Assembly (NCBI GenBank): GCA_036252795.1
Contig: DASYHY010000061.1
Coordinates: 1-64,000 of the forward strand
Direction: 5' to 3'
Origin: Aurantimonas sp036252795
GTDB taxonomy: Bacteria; Pseudomonadota; Alphaproteobacteria; Rhizobiales; Rhizobiaceae
DNA: 64,000 bases
Below the pieces are notes generated by a model. That model saw nothing but the letters and a program-made list of their open reading frames with translations, was not told the DNA's origin and searched no databases. The position numbers were made by a program, and so were the translations under genes. Positions 34,530 to 43,437 of the stretch are shown piece by piece; position 1 is the stretch's first letter, and every line of letters begins with the position of its first letter.

Positions 34530-35690
34530 TCAGCTGTCGAGCTTGCCCGGGAAGAAATGCTCGTAGGCCAGGCGGTAATCCGGCGAGTTGAGGATTTCGT
34601 AGTACGTCACCCGCTCGACCCATTCGCGCTGGCTGTCCAGCACCTTCTTCATGAACGGGTCGGTCTCCAGTTCGGTGATCATCTCGGACCAGGCGTCGAG
34701 CTGCGCCTGAAGGATCTCCGTCGGCGTCTGGTGGACCGTGACGCCGCTTTCGCTCTGCAGCTTCTGCAGGTCGGCGGAATAATTGTCGAGAGCGAACGCG
34801 GTGTTCGCCGTCGATGCCGCCTCGACTGCGTATTCCATGATGGCGCGGAGATCTTCGTCGAGATCCTCCATGAAGTCCCGGTTGAACAGGAACTCGAACG
34901 CTTCCGATGCCTGATGGTAGGAGCCGAGATAGTAGTTCTTGGCGACGTCCTGCGCGCCGAAGCGCATGTCGGACGACGGATTGTTGAACTCGAAGGCATC
35001 GATGACGCCGCGCTCCATCGCCGGCACGATCTCGCCGCCGGGCAGCTGGGTCACGCTCATGCCCATCGACTGCATGAGATCGGCAGCCAGGCCCACCGTG
35101 CGGTACTTGAAGCCGTTGATGTCGGCGACGGTGTTGACCTCGTTCTTGAACCAGCCGAAGGGCTGCGCCGGCATCGGGAAGCCGAGAAGCCCCACGATGT
35201 TGAGGCCCATGTTGTCCTGGGTAAGCTCGCGGTACAACTCGCGCCCGCCGCCCTGGTAGAACCAGGAGAGCATCGTCGTCGGATTGCCGCCGAAGACGGG
35301 GCCGGTGCCGAACAGCGACGCGGCCTTGTTCTTTCCGTACCAGTAGGCGGACACCGAGTGCGCCACGTCGAGCACGCCGTCATTGACCGCATCGATGACC
35401 TGGAACGCGCCCACGACCGCGCCTGCCGGCAGGAGGTCGATCGAAATGCGACCGCCGCTCATCTGCTCGACACGCTCGACATACTGGCGGGCCATGTCCA
35501 TCCAGATGTCCGAGGCCGGCCAGGACGTCTGCATCTTCACCACGAGCGGCGACTGCGCGAGGACCGCGGGTGCGGCCAGGCTGGTCGCCGCGGCTCCCGC
35601 CACCACGGCGCCGCCGCGCAGGAATTTGCGTCGTGATACGGTGGCATCCGCCGTCGGCGTTACCAGACCGTTATTTGTGCGTCGCACCAT
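34530..35690 (-). CDS. dctP: TRAP transporter solute-binding protein, TakP-like, Tat-exported
   Basis: The 386-residue precursor carries a twin-arginine signal (SRRKFLRGGAVVAGAAATSL, Arg20-Arg21). The mature part matches TRAP binding proteins of the 2-oxoacid or monocarboxylate group (TakP-like): KYRTVGLAADLMQSMGM, LPGGEIVPAMERGVIDAFE and KNYYLGSYHQASEAFEF. The conserved Arg in KYRTVG binds the carboxylate. Substrate identity is inferred only from this likeness. GAGGAATATC precedes the ATG. It is the first gene of the operon. Confidence 0.92.
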   Translation of the reverse strand: MVRRTNNGLVTPTADATVSRRKFLRGGAVVAGAAATSLAAPAVLAQSPLVVKMQTSWPASDIWMDMARQYVERVEQMSGGRISIDLLPAGAVVGAFQVIDAVNDGVLDVAHSVSAYWYGKNKAASLFGTGPVFGGNPTTMLSWFYQGGGRELYRELTQDNMGLNIVGLLGFPMPAQPFGWFKNEVNTVADINGFKYRTVGLAADLMQSMGMSVTQLPGGEIVPAMERGVIDAFEFNNPSSDMRFGAQDVAKNYYLGSYHQASEAFEFLFNRDFMEDLDEDLRAIMEYAVEAASTANTAFALDNYSADLQKLQSESGVTVHQTPTEILQAQLDAWSEMITELETDPFMKKVLDSQREWVERVTYYEILNSPDYRLAYEHFFPGKLDS

Positions 35691-35964
35691 GATATTCCTC
35701 CCTTACAGTTTTCAACGAAAGCTAAGTCTCGTGCCTCCCAGCGCGGCAAAGATTGCCGATTAGTCCTCTTGCGTCAATGAACTGTTGGACGATTAAAGCG
35801 GCCGCAGCCGCGGAAAGGCACGCGTGCGCCTGCGAAACGGCCGGCGCGCGCAGCACGGCGTCGCGGGCATCGCATGACGCGTGAGTTCGGCGGCGCCCGG
35901 CAGGCGCCGCTCCGTCGCGATCAGGGCAGGGGCTTCGGGTTGGCCGGCTTCGGCACCGGCGCGA

Positions 35965-36495
35965 TCAGCCGTTGAAGGCGGTCTTCAGCAGGTTGATCTG
36001 CTCGCCCACCGGATTCGTTGCCGGTCCGCCTTCGTGGCGCGCAGCCTCGCCGTAGATTTCCCGGTCCAGCATGGCGATCCGCCGCTCGAGCTTGATCGCC
36101 CGATCGACGATGTGGCGAAATGTCTCCGGCAGTTCGGCATATTGGGGCGACTCGCGGGCGCTGCCGAGCCCTTCCAGCCGCACCTTGACCTTCTCCGCCT
36201 CCACCTGCGCCCGCGACATGTCGCCCTGGTTGGCGGCACGCTGGAGCAATAGCCACGACGCGACCTGCATCAGCCGCGTGGTCAGGCGCATCGACTCCGC
36301 GGCGTAGAGCGTGGCGCCCGCCTTGGACATCGCCTTCGCCTCGAGCCGGCCGGCGCCGTCGAGATAGATCGCGGTTTCGTCGACCAGCGCCATCCCCTCG
36401 TTGAAGAGGGGCTGGAACGAGCGTGAGAACGCCAGATGCTCGGCAAGCCGGATCGTCCGGTCTTCGGGGTGGGAATCGTTGATCTGCATGGTCAT
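35965..36495 (-). CDS. rcdA: RcdA family regulator of CtrA degradation (DUF1465)
   Basis: This protein of about 176 residues matches DUF1465. RcdA of Caulobacter is an adaptor that helps ClpXP degrade the master regulator CtrA. Visible blocks are LAFSRSFQPLFNEGMALVDETAIYLDG, LTTRLMQVASWLLLQRA and VDRAIKLERRIAMLDREIYG, a three-helix bundle. Two ATG codons (36495, 36489) are possible; the first is used here. A CtrA-like TTAACCAT lies about 115 bases upstream. Confidence 0.87.
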   Translation of the reverse strand: MTMQINDSHPEDRTIRLAEHLAFSRSFQPLFNEGMALVDETAIYLDGAGRLEAKAMSKAGATLYAAESMRLTTRLMQVASWLLLQRAANQGDMSRAQVEAEKVKVRLEGLGSARESPQYAELPETFRHIVDRAIKLERRIAMLDREIYGEAARHEGGPATNPVGEQINLLKTAFNG

Positions 36496-36610
36496 AGCCT
36501 GCGACAGTCTCCCGGCGGCCTGCGTCACGCCCGTCTCGGCAGGACGAAGATTCGTGCTTTGCGGGAAAGTGCGGCGAGACCCCCTGCTTGGCAAGCGCAT
36601 GCCGGTAACA

Positions 36611-36628
36611 ATGGTTAATCCGCCTTAA
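36611..36628 (-). promoter_or_regulatory. CtrA-like site upstream of rcdA
   Basis: On the minus strand the sequence reads TTAAGGCGGATTAACCAT. TTAACCAT matches a known CtrA half-type motif, and a second TTAA lies six bases away instead of seven. It is placed to act on rcdA, whose product promotes CtrA turnover, so a feedback loop is conceivable. Confidence 0.4.
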
Positions 36629-36661
36629 GCTATCCGCCGAGGCGAAGGACCGCGAAACACC

Positions 36662-36765
36662 AAAAAAAAGAGCCGCGAAAGCGGCTCTCAGGAGTTTCAA
36701 CAGGGAGGCGTCAAACGGGGCGGAGACCGCTCCGTCTATCCAGCAATCTGGACCGACCAAAGTTA
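36662..36765 (-). ncRNA. candidate trans-acting small RNA with strong terminator
   Basis: Between rcdA and the quinone oxidoreductase, the minus strand shows a compact structure: CCAG-ATTG-CTGG, then CGGAG-CGGT-CTCCG, an open stretch GACGCCTCCCTGTTGAAACT carrying anti-Shine-Dalgarno CCTCCC, and a terminator GAGCCGC-TTTC-GCGGCTC followed by eight T (36662-36687). No protein-coding gene ends here on this strand, so the terminator belongs to a separate RNA of about 100 bases. Layout and the CCTCCC loop recall Hfq-dependent rhizobial sRNAs such as MmgR (suhB motif), but family membership is unproven. The 5' end is approximate. Confidence 0.6.
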
Positions 36766-36846
36766 AACACCGGAAACCTTACCCGGGGATTAACGGCGCC
36801 TCGCCATCGAAAGATTCTCTCTACCTTCCCGGGCCGGAGGCACAAG

Positions 36847-37833
36847 ATGACGAACGAAATGACGGTCATGCAGCTCGACGGGTTCGGCGGCCCGGAGGTT
36901 CTGAAACCCGGGCACCGGCCCGTGCCGCAGCCTGGCTCGGGCGAGATCCGCGTGGCGGTTGCCGCCGCCGGGGTGAACCGGCCCGACGTGCTGCAGCGAC
37001 TCGGCGTCTATCCCCCGCCGGCAGGCGCGCCCGACTGGCCGGGGCTCGAGATCGCCGGCACCGTCGACGCGGTCGGCGACGGCGCGACGCGCTACAGGGT
37101 GGGCGACCGCGTGACGGCCCTCGTTCCGGGCGGCGGCTATGCGACCTATGCCACGGTTGCCGAGGCGAACGCACTGCCGGTGCCGAAGGGAATGTCCCTC
37201 GAGGAGGCCGCCGGCATCCCGGAAACCTTCTTCACCGTCTGGCACAATGTCTTCCAGCGGGGCGGGCTGGCTTCCGGCGAGACGTTTCTCGTCCATGGCG
37301 GCACCTCCGGCATCGGCACGACCGCGATCCAGCTCGCCCGCGCGTTCGGGGCGCGGGTGTTCGCGACCGCCGGCAGCGACGACAAGTGCCGCGCTGCCGA
37401 GCGTCTCGGAGCGGAACTGTGCGTGAACTACCGGAGCGGCGACTTCGTGCCGGCCCTGAGCGAGGCGACCGGGGGCAGGGGGATGGACCTCATCCTCGAC
37501 ATGGTCGGCGGCGACTACACGAATCGCAACCTGAAGCTGGCCGCCGAGGATGGGCGCATCGTGCAGATCGCCTTCCTGAAGGGCCCGAAGGTGGAGATCG
37601 ACCTCAATCTCGTCATGCGCAAGCGGCTGACCCTCACCGGCTCGACACTCCGGGCAAGATCGGTCGCATTCAAGGCTCAGATCGCCCGCGAGCTCGAGAA
37701 GCATGTGTGGCCGCTGCTTGCCGACGGCACCGTCCGGCCGCTGATCGAGGCACGCTACCGGCTCGATCAGGCCGCGGAGGCGCATCGGCACATGGACGAG
37801 GATCACATCGGGAAGATCGTGCTGACGATCTGA
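36847..37833 (+). CDS. zinc-independent NAD(P)H:quinone oxidoreductase, MDR superfamily
   Basis: The 328-residue protein matches quinone oxidoreductases of the medium-chain dehydrogenase superfamily: AAGVNRPDVLQRLGVYPPP, LEIAGTVDAVGDG and the nucleotide-binding LVHGGTSGIGTTAIQLARAFGARV. The structural and catalytic zinc ligands of alcohol dehydrogenases are missing, as expected. It probably makes two-electron reductions of quinones or enones. GGGCCGGAGG precedes the ATG. The candidate sRNA lies on the opposite strand just upstream. Confidence 0.9.
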   Translation: MTNEMTVMQLDGFGGPEVLKPGHRPVPQPGSGEIRVAVAAAGVNRPDVLQRLGVYPPPAGAPDWPGLEIAGTVDAVGDGATRYRVGDRVTALVPGGGYATYATVAEANALPVPKGMSLEEAAGIPETFFTVWHNVFQRGGLASGETFLVHGGTSGIGTTAIQLARAFGARVFATAGSDDKCRAAERLGAELCVNYRSGDFVPALSEATGGRGMDLILDMVGGDYTNRNLKLAAEDGRIVQIAFLKGPKVEIDLNLVMRKRLTLTGSTLRARSVAFKAQIARELEKHVWPLLADGTVRPLIEARYRLDQAAEAHRHMDEDHIGKIVLTI

Positions 37834-38025
37834 GGCTGCGGCGAGGCGGGAGCCGTTGCAGTGGCCACGCCGGACGGGGAGTCCACGTGCCGTGGAATTC
37901 GCGACGGCCGGTGCCCCGTCCTTGCACCGCTCCTGCCGACACCTTATAACGGCCACCAATTCCAAGACATGTGGTGAGAACCCACGGCCTTCCTTCCGGG
38001 GCGGGCACTAAGGAGGATTGTATCC

Positions 38026-38736
38026 GTGGCACAGCAACTATTGATGCCGAAGGCGACGGCGGTCTGGCTCGTCGACAACACCTCGCTTTCCTTCGAGCAG
38101 ATCGCCGATTTCTGCACGCTGCATCCGCTCGAGGTGAAGGCGATCGCCGACGGCGAGTCGGCGCAGGGCATCAAGGGTCTCGATCCGTTGATGAACGGCC
38201 AGCTGACCCGCGACGAGATCGAGAAGGCCGAGAAGGATTCCAACCACCGGCTCAAGCTCGCCGCGCCGAAGGTGCGCGTGCCGGAGGCGAAGCGGAAGGC
38301 GCCGCGCTACACGCCGGTGTCGAAGCGCCAGGATCGGCCGAACGCGATCCTCTGGCTGGTGCGCAACCATCCGGAGCTGAAGGACGCCCAGATCTCGCGC
38401 CTGGTCGGGACGACGAAGAACACCATCCAGCAGATCCGCGAGCGCACGCACTGGAACTCCGCCAGCCTCCAGCCGATGGACCCGGTGACGCTCGGCCTGT
38501 GCTCGCAGATCGACCTCGACCTGGAGGTCGAGAAGGCCTCGCGCGGCATCGTGCGTCCCGAGGAGATCGCCGAGGAGGAGCGGCTGCTGTCGGCCTCGCA
38601 GACCCAGAACTGGGATCATCGCCAGCAGCCTGCCGCACCCGCGGAGGACGCAGAGCTCGATGCGGCGGCGGTGTTTGCCAAGCTCACCTCGATGCGGCGC
38701 ACCGAGACGGACGAAGAAGAAGACGATCGGGGCTGA
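38026..38736 (+). CDS. DUF1013/TrcR-type regulator
   Basis: This 236-residue protein matches DUF1013, an alphaproteobacterial family named TrcR for its likely regulatory role. It has two helix-turn-helix-like segments: SFEQIADFCTLHPLEVKAIADG near the N-terminus and DAQISRLVGTTKNTIQQIRERTHWN near residue 135. The C-terminus is acidic and low in complexity. Start is a GTG at 38026 with AAGGAGG nine bases upstream. It is monocistronic. Gene symbol left blank because the TrcR name is applied loosely. Confidence 0.85.
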   Translation: MAQQLLMPKATAVWLVDNTSLSFEQIADFCTLHPLEVKAIADGESAQGIKGLDPLMNGQLTRDEIEKAEKDSNHRLKLAAPKVRVPEAKRKAPRYTPVSKRQDRPNAILWLVRNHPELKDAQISRLVGTTKNTIQQIRERTHWNSASLQPMDPVTLGLCSQIDLDLEVEKASRGIVRPEEIAEEERLLSASQTQNWDHRQQPAAPAEDAELDAAAVFAKLTSMRRTETDEEEDDRG

Positions 38737-38802
38737 CCGGCACCGTACGCGCCGCGGCGGGGCTCTCGGTCCCCGGCGCGGTCGGCCGCGAAGGCTGCCG
38801 GC

Positions 38803-39594
38803 TCAGCCTTCCTCCGGCACCGGCATCGTGTAGTTGAGGCCGAGCCGGCCACCGTCGGCGTAGATCGTCTGCCCGGTCACATAGCTCGCGTCTCTGGAAG
38901 CCAGGAAGGCGGCCACGCCCGCGATCTCCTCGGGGTCGCCGATCCGGCCGAGCGGGGTGCGCGACAGGATCTTCCGTTTCGCCGCCTCGTCGCTCGCCAC
39001 CGCCTTCAGGAGGTCGGTCATGATCGAGCCGGGGCCGATGGCATTGACCCTGATGCCGTAAGGGGCCAGCGACAGCGCCATGACCTTCGTCAGCTGGCTG
39101 ATCCCGCCTTTCGACACCGAATAAGCAACCTGGTCCGCCAGCGCGAAGACGGCGTTCACCGACGACATGTTGATGATCGACCCCGGCTGGCCGCCCGCCA
39201 TCACCTTCTCGACCATGTGCTTAGCGACCGCTTGGCCGCAGAGGAAGGAACCCTTGAGGTTCACGTCGAGGACGCGCTCGAAGGCGCTTTCCTCCAGTTC
39301 GAGGAAGTCCGCCTTGTGGACGATCCCGGCATTGTTGACGAGGATGTCGACGTTGCCGAACTCGCCCAGCGCCATCGCCAGGAGATTGTGGACGTGCAGG
39401 CGGTCGGCGACGTTGCAGACGGCCGAACGCACGTCGCCCCATTCGGCCAGCGACTGCTCCGCGGCCGTCCCGGCCTTCTCGTCGATATCGGCGATGACGA
39501 CCTTCGCGCCATCCTGCAGGAAGCGGCGGGCGACGGCGTAGCCGATCCCCTTGGCGCCGCCGGTGACGACCGCGACCTTTCCGTCGAATGCCAT
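38803..39594 (-). CDS. SDR family oxidoreductase (first of two)
   Basis: The 263-residue protein is a classical short-chain dehydrogenase: coenzyme motif VTGGAKGIGYAVARRFL, VDILVNNAGIV, and catalytic MSSV...VAYSVSKGG with Tyr-x3-Lys. IADIDE after the second strand suggests preference for NAD(H). Substrate is unknown. The reading frame remains open into the next gene upstream, giving a spurious 634-residue ORF; the ATG at 39594 (MAFDGKVAVVTGG) is the real start. Confidence 0.9.
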   Translation of the reverse strand: MAFDGKVAVVTGGAKGIGYAVARRFLQDGAKVVIADIDEKAGTAAEQSLAEWGDVRSAVCNVADRLHVHNLLAMALGEFGNVDILVNNAGIVHKADFLELEESAFERVLDVNLKGSFLCGQAVAKHMVEKVMAGGQPGSIINMSSVNAVFALADQVAYSVSKGGISQLTKVMALSLAPYGIRVNAIGPGSIMTDLLKAVASDEAAKRKILSRTPLGRIGDPEEIAGVAAFLASRDASYVTGQTIYADGGRLGLNYTMPVPEEG

Positions 39595-39686
39595 CGGGCT
39601 TCTCCTTCGTTGCGCTGCCGGCCTTTGGGGAGCCGGCGAAAGCGCCTGCATAGCAGAAGCTCCAGCGCGTGCGCGAGGCCGCTGCC

Positions 39687-40496
39687 TCAGCCGTTGCCGC
39701 GGAAACCGGGATACAGCGTCATGCCGCCGTCGATGAAGAGCGTCTGGCCGGTGATGTAGTCGGCCGCGTCGGAAACCAGCCAGGCCACAGCCCGGCCGAT
39801 ATCGGCCGGCTCGCCGATCCGGCCGTAGGGGATGAGCGCCAGCATCTCCTCCTTGCCTTCCTCGCGTTCCTCGGCGTTGATGGCGGTTGCGATCGCGCCC
39901 GGCGCCACCGAGTTCACCCGGATCCTCTCCCGGGCGACCTCCTGCGCGATGGAGCGCATCAACAGGTCCATTCCGCCTTTCGACGCCGCGTAGTTGGCGC
40001 GATAGGCCCAGGGGATCACCTGGTGGACCGACGAATCGAAGACCAGCTTGCCGAGGGCCCGGCTGACCGATGGCCGGTCGCCCTTCGCGCGGAAGCGTCG
40101 CACCGCCTCGCGCCCCACCAGGAACGAGCCCGTGAGATTGATGCCGATCACCGCGTTCCAGTCGTCGAGGGTCATCTCCGCGAGCGCCGCGTCCTTCTGA
40201 ATCCCGGCGTTGGAGACGACGATGTCGAGGGGGCCGAATTCCTGCTCGGCCCGGTCGAACATCGCCAGGACATCCGCCTCGGACGAAACGTCGGCCGCAA
40301 TGGCGATAGCTCGCGCCCCGAGCGCCCCGACCGCCGAGACGACCTCGTCGGCCTTGTCCGCGGATCCATGGTAGTTGATCACGACGTCCGCCCCGGCGCG
40401 GGCGAGTTCCAGGGCCGTCGCCTTGCCGATCCCGGATGAGGAGCCGGTGACGAGGGCGGTCTGGCCCTTCAGGCTGAGCAGGTCGGTTGATGCCAT
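39687..40496 (-). CDS. SDR family oxidoreductase, glucose 1-dehydrogenase-like (second of two)
   Basis: This 269-residue short-chain dehydrogenase keeps TALVTGSSSGIGKATALELA, VINYHGSADKA, IVVSNAGIQKDAALAEM and catalytic FDSSVHQ...YRANYAASKGG. The pattern is close to bacterial glucose 1-dehydrogenases, though substrate is not certain. The ATG at 40496 fits the family start. It lies upstream of the other SDR gene on the same strand, separated by 92 bases; the two are only moderately similar, so they need not share a pathway. Confidence 0.88.
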   Translation of the reverse strand: MASTDLLSLKGQTALVTGSSSGIGKATALELARAGADVVINYHGSADKADEVVSAVGALGARAIAIAADVSSEADVLAMFDRAEQEFGPLDIVVSNAGIQKDAALAEMTLDDWNAVIGINLTGSFLVGREAVRRFRAKGDRPSVSRALGKLVFDSSVHQVIPWAYRANYAASKGGMDLLMRSIAQEVARERIRVNSVAPGAIATAINAEEREEGKEEMLALIPYGRIGEPADIGRAVAWLVSDAADYITGQTLFIDGGMTLYPGFRGNG

Positions 40497-40699
40497 GGGA
40501 TGTCCTCCGGTCCGGCGGGTGGCGGTGTCTCCAGTCGGCGTCAACGCGGCATGGGCGAAATGGCTGCGGGCGGGATTGGCACGGACGTGCGGGCTCCGCG
40601 CGGCGATGCGCCGCCGACATGTCCGAGTTGGACGGCGAGCCGCTGCGTACTATCCTGCGTTGCTCAGTGCTCGGCATCCTCGGCCGGGCATCGCTTTCG

Positions 40700-41857
40700 A
40701 TGGACAAAGGGCAGCGTTACTTGGCCAGCACGATTGAAACGAGTGTCCGCCGCGCGCTGCAGGAAGGAAATGCCGACGATCCGGATTTCCGCGTCCAGGT
40801 TTACGAGGCGGCCGAACGCGCCATCCAGCGCGTCGTCGTGGAAAAGGGCGTCGGGCAGGACGTCGCCGACCGCCAGCTCGAACAGCTGATCGCCGCCATC
40901 GAGCGCATCGAGGCGGATTATCCCCCGGCAGGACCCGAGGCGCCGTATGCGCCGGGCGCGGATGAAGCCGGTACGGAGCCGGCGCCGGCAGGCTTCGAGA
41001 TGTCGGAGCCGGACGACGACGCGGGCCCGGTGCCGCAGGTCCCGCCCGGATCGGGCGATCCTTCGGAACCGTTCGACGGCGCGATCGAGGATGCGCGGCC
41101 GGCCGATGCTTCACCGCGCCCGGACGCACCTTTGCCGCTGCGCGAGGCACGGACGGCGGACACCGTCAGCGAACCGCACCGGCTGGACTCCGCCGGGGAA
41201 TGGTCGCCCGGCAATCGCCAGCGTTCCGCGTCGTCGCGGCGGTCCTCCCGCTGGCTCGTCGGCCTTGTCGCCGCGATTCTCGTTCTGGCGCTGCTGGCGG
41301 GCGCTGCATGGTGGTTCTCCGCCTCCATCCTGCAGACGCCGCAGGCCGAGCCCGAGGGAGCCACGGTCGAGGACGCCATCCGCGCGGCATCGGGGGAGGG
41401 CGGCGAGGCTTCGGGAGACTGGATCGGGATCTTTTCCGGCAGCGAGATCGCCAACGTGCGGGCCGTCGACGGTGGCAGGGTCGCGGCCGAGCAGGTGGCA
41501 GGCGGGCAGCCCGCCGTGCGGATCGAGGTGCCCGCGGTCGGGGGTGGTACCGAGATCGGTCTGGTCATCGGCCCGGGCGTCGTGCGCTCGCTCGGCGGGC
41601 AGACGGTGCGCGGCGAACTCACCGTCGGTTCTCCCGACGGGACCCGGCGCGAGTTCAGCTTGCGCTGCCTCTTCGCCGGCGAGACCACCTGCGGGCGCCA
41701 GCGCTTCGCAACGAGCATCGCCGAAGAGACATTCGTCTTCGACATGGAGATACCGGCCGGCGCGACGCAGGAGGGTCAGATCGCGATCGACCCCGGCATC
41801 GGACAGGAAACCCGCGACCTGATGATCTTCGGCTTGCGCGTCCGCCCCGCCGGGTGA
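40700..41857 (+). CDS. single-pass membrane protein of unknown function upstream of phoR
   Basis: The 385-residue protein has a helical N-terminal cytoplasmic domain (STIETSVRRALQEGNADDPDFRVQVYEAAERAIQ), an acidic Pro-rich linker, one membrane helix (about 190-214, WLVGLVAAILVLALLAGAAWWF) and a periplasmic C-terminal domain with beta-rich pattern and two Cys (SLRCLFAGETTCGRQRF) that could form a disulfide. I do not recognise a named family. It lies just before phoR on the same strand, with a gap of about 120 bases; co-regulation is possible but unproven. Start assigned at MDKGQRYLAS. Confidence 0.7.
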   Translation: MDKGQRYLASTIETSVRRALQEGNADDPDFRVQVYEAAERAIQRVVVEKGVGQDVADRQLEQLIAAIERIEADYPPAGPEAPYAPGADEAGTEPAPAGFEMSEPDDDAGPVPQVPPGSGDPSEPFDGAIEDARPADASPRPDAPLPLREARTADTVSEPHRLDSAGEWSPGNRQRSASSRRSSRWLVGLVAAILVLALLAGAAWWFSASILQTPQAEPEGATVEDAIRAASGEGGEASGDWIGIFSGSEIANVRAVDGGRVAAEQVAGGQPAVRIEVPAVGGGTEIGLVIGPGVVRSLGGQTVRGELTVGSPDGTRREFSLRCLFAGETTCGRQRFATSIAEETFVFDMEIPAGATQEGQIAIDPGIGQETRDLMIFGLRVRPAG

Positions 41858-41978
41858 TCCTGCCCGCCGGCGAAGGCTCTCGCGGCCTCCGTCAGACGGC
41901 TCTGCAATATCTCCTCTAGGACAGGCCCATGATCTGCCGATTGCGCCGCTGCGGCCATCCAGTCGAGCTCGAAGCACC

Positions 41979-43298
41979 ATGACCGAGGAAAGACAGGACG
42001 AGGAAGACGTCCCGTCGCTCGCGGCCGGCGGGCGGCGGGAGAGGCGGATCACCTTCGCCTCAGGGGTGCTCCTCGCGCTGCTCGGCTGGTTGTATCCGGA
42101 GGCGGCAGCCGGCTGCTTCGCGGCGTTCGTCGCGCTGATGCTGGTGGTCCACTGGCCAAGCCGGGGTGCGCGCCACCGCGCCAGCGTGCGTGCCGCCGAG
42201 CGTGACGTCGTCTGGCCGGGCCGGGGCATGAAGGCGGTCGTGGAGGCTTTCCAGGAGCCGGCCTTCATCGTCGATCGCGCGCTGCTGCTGCGCTATCGCA
42301 ATCCCGCCTCGCTGATCGCCTTCGGCAACATGGCGCTGGGGGATCCGGTGTCGCTGCGCTTTCGCTCGCCCGAACTGCTGGCGGTGGTCGAGCGGGTGAT
42401 CGAGCACCTCCAGCCGGGTCTCGCGACGCTGGAAGACCGCAGGCCGCTGGACCGCACGTGGCAGGTGGAAGTGGTGCCGATCCCCCCCTACCAGGGCGAG
42501 CGGCCGCATTTCTTCCTGATGCTGTTCCGCGACCGCACCGCAGAGTTGCGGCTCGAGCGGATGCGGACCGATTTCGTCGCCAATGCCAGCCACGAACTGC
42601 GCACCCCGCTCGCCTCGCTGACCGGTTTCATCGAGACGCTGCAGGGCCCCGCCCGCAACGACGCCGCTGCCCGCGATCGCTTCCTCGACATCATGCGCGA
42701 GCAGGCGACGCGCATGTCGCGGCTGATCGACGATCTCCTGTCGCTGTCGCGGATCGAGATGAAGCGCCACGTCGCGATCTCGACTAAGGCCGATCTCGTT
42801 TCCCTGTTCCGCAAGGTCGAGGCGCAGCTGCGCCCGCTGGCCGAGCAGCGCGGCCTGGCGATCGAGCTGATCGTGCCGGACGAGCCGGTGCTGGTGATGG
42901 GGGACGAGGACGAGCTGATGCAGGTCTTCGCCAATCTCGTCGAGAACGCCTGCAAATACGGCGACGGGGGTAAGCGCGTGGAGATGCGGCTGGCCCGCGA
43001 GAGCGAGCGCGGGGCGCCGGTGATCGACGCCTCCGTCCGCGACTTCGGGCGCGGCATTCCGGCCGAGCACGTTCCCCGCCTGACGGAGCGGTTCTACCGT
43101 GTGGATCTCGGCAAGGGCCGATCGCAGCGGGGAACCGGGCTCGGCCTGTCGATCGTGCGCAACATTCTCCTGCGCCACCGAAGCCGTCTTCTGATCAGCT
43201 CGAGGGTCGACGAGGGCTCGGTTTTCACCGCGCGCTTCCCCGATCCGCGGCTACAGGATGGGTCTGAACATAATAGAGAAGACATATCAGTGTCTTAG
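41979..43298 (+). CDS. phoR: phosphate regulon sensor histidine kinase
   Basis: The 439-residue kinase has two closely spaced membrane helices (about 26-62), a PAS-like domain (EPAFIVDRALLLRYRN), a HisKA domain with the phospho-His in NASHELRTPLASLTGF, and an ATPase domain with NLVENACKYGDG, DFGRGIP and GTGLGLSIVRNIL. It heads the phoR-pstSCAB-phoU-phoB locus and should phosphorylate PhoB when phosphate is scarce. Unlike E. coli, phoR lies at the start and phoB at the end of the cluster. Confidence 0.93.
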   Translation: MTEERQDEEDVPSLAAGGRRERRITFASGVLLALLGWLYPEAAAGCFAAFVALMLVVHWPSRGARHRASVRAAERDVVWPGRGMKAVVEAFQEPAFIVDRALLLRYRNPASLIAFGNMALGDPVSLRFRSPELLAVVERVIEHLQPGLATLEDRRPLDRTWQVEVVPIPPYQGERPHFFLMLFRDRTAELRLERMRTDFVANASHELRTPLASLTGFIETLQGPARNDAAARDRFLDIMREQATRMSRLIDDLLSLSRIEMKRHVAISTKADLVSLFRKVEAQLRPLAEQRGLAIELIVPDEPVLVMGDEDELMQVFANLVENACKYGDGGKRVEMRLARESERGAPVIDASVRDFGRGIPAEHVPRLTERFYRVDLGKGRSQRGTGLGLSIVRNILLRHRSRLLISSRVDEGSVFTARFPDPRLQDGSEHNREDISVS

Positions 43299-43299
43299 A

Positions 43300-43344
43300 C
43301 TGTCATAATAGTGAGACGTTCCTGTCATAGAGAGTTCTTGTCAC
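43300..43344 (+). promoter_or_regulatory. PHO box upstream of pstS
   Basis: Units in 11-base steps read TGTCATAATAG (43301), TGAGACGTTCC (43312) and TGTCATAGAGA (43323), with a further TGTCAC at 43339. This matches the PhoB tandem repeat design. It starts right after the phoR stop and ends about 94 bases before the pstS start codon, where it would replace the -35 box. Confidence 0.8.
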
Positions 43345-43437
43345 GCCGCTAGAGGTTACCGCGAACCGCAGCCGCCAGACAGGGTGGCACGCAGAACGCT
43401 CCGGTTCGGAAACGTAACTCCTCAAGGAGACTCACCC

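Noticed and set aside
38803..40707. A single 634-residue fused SDR protein
   Set aside because: The frame stays open by chance in GC-rich DNA. The upstream SDR gene is translated in another frame over the same region, and the internal ATG at 39594 matches the family start.
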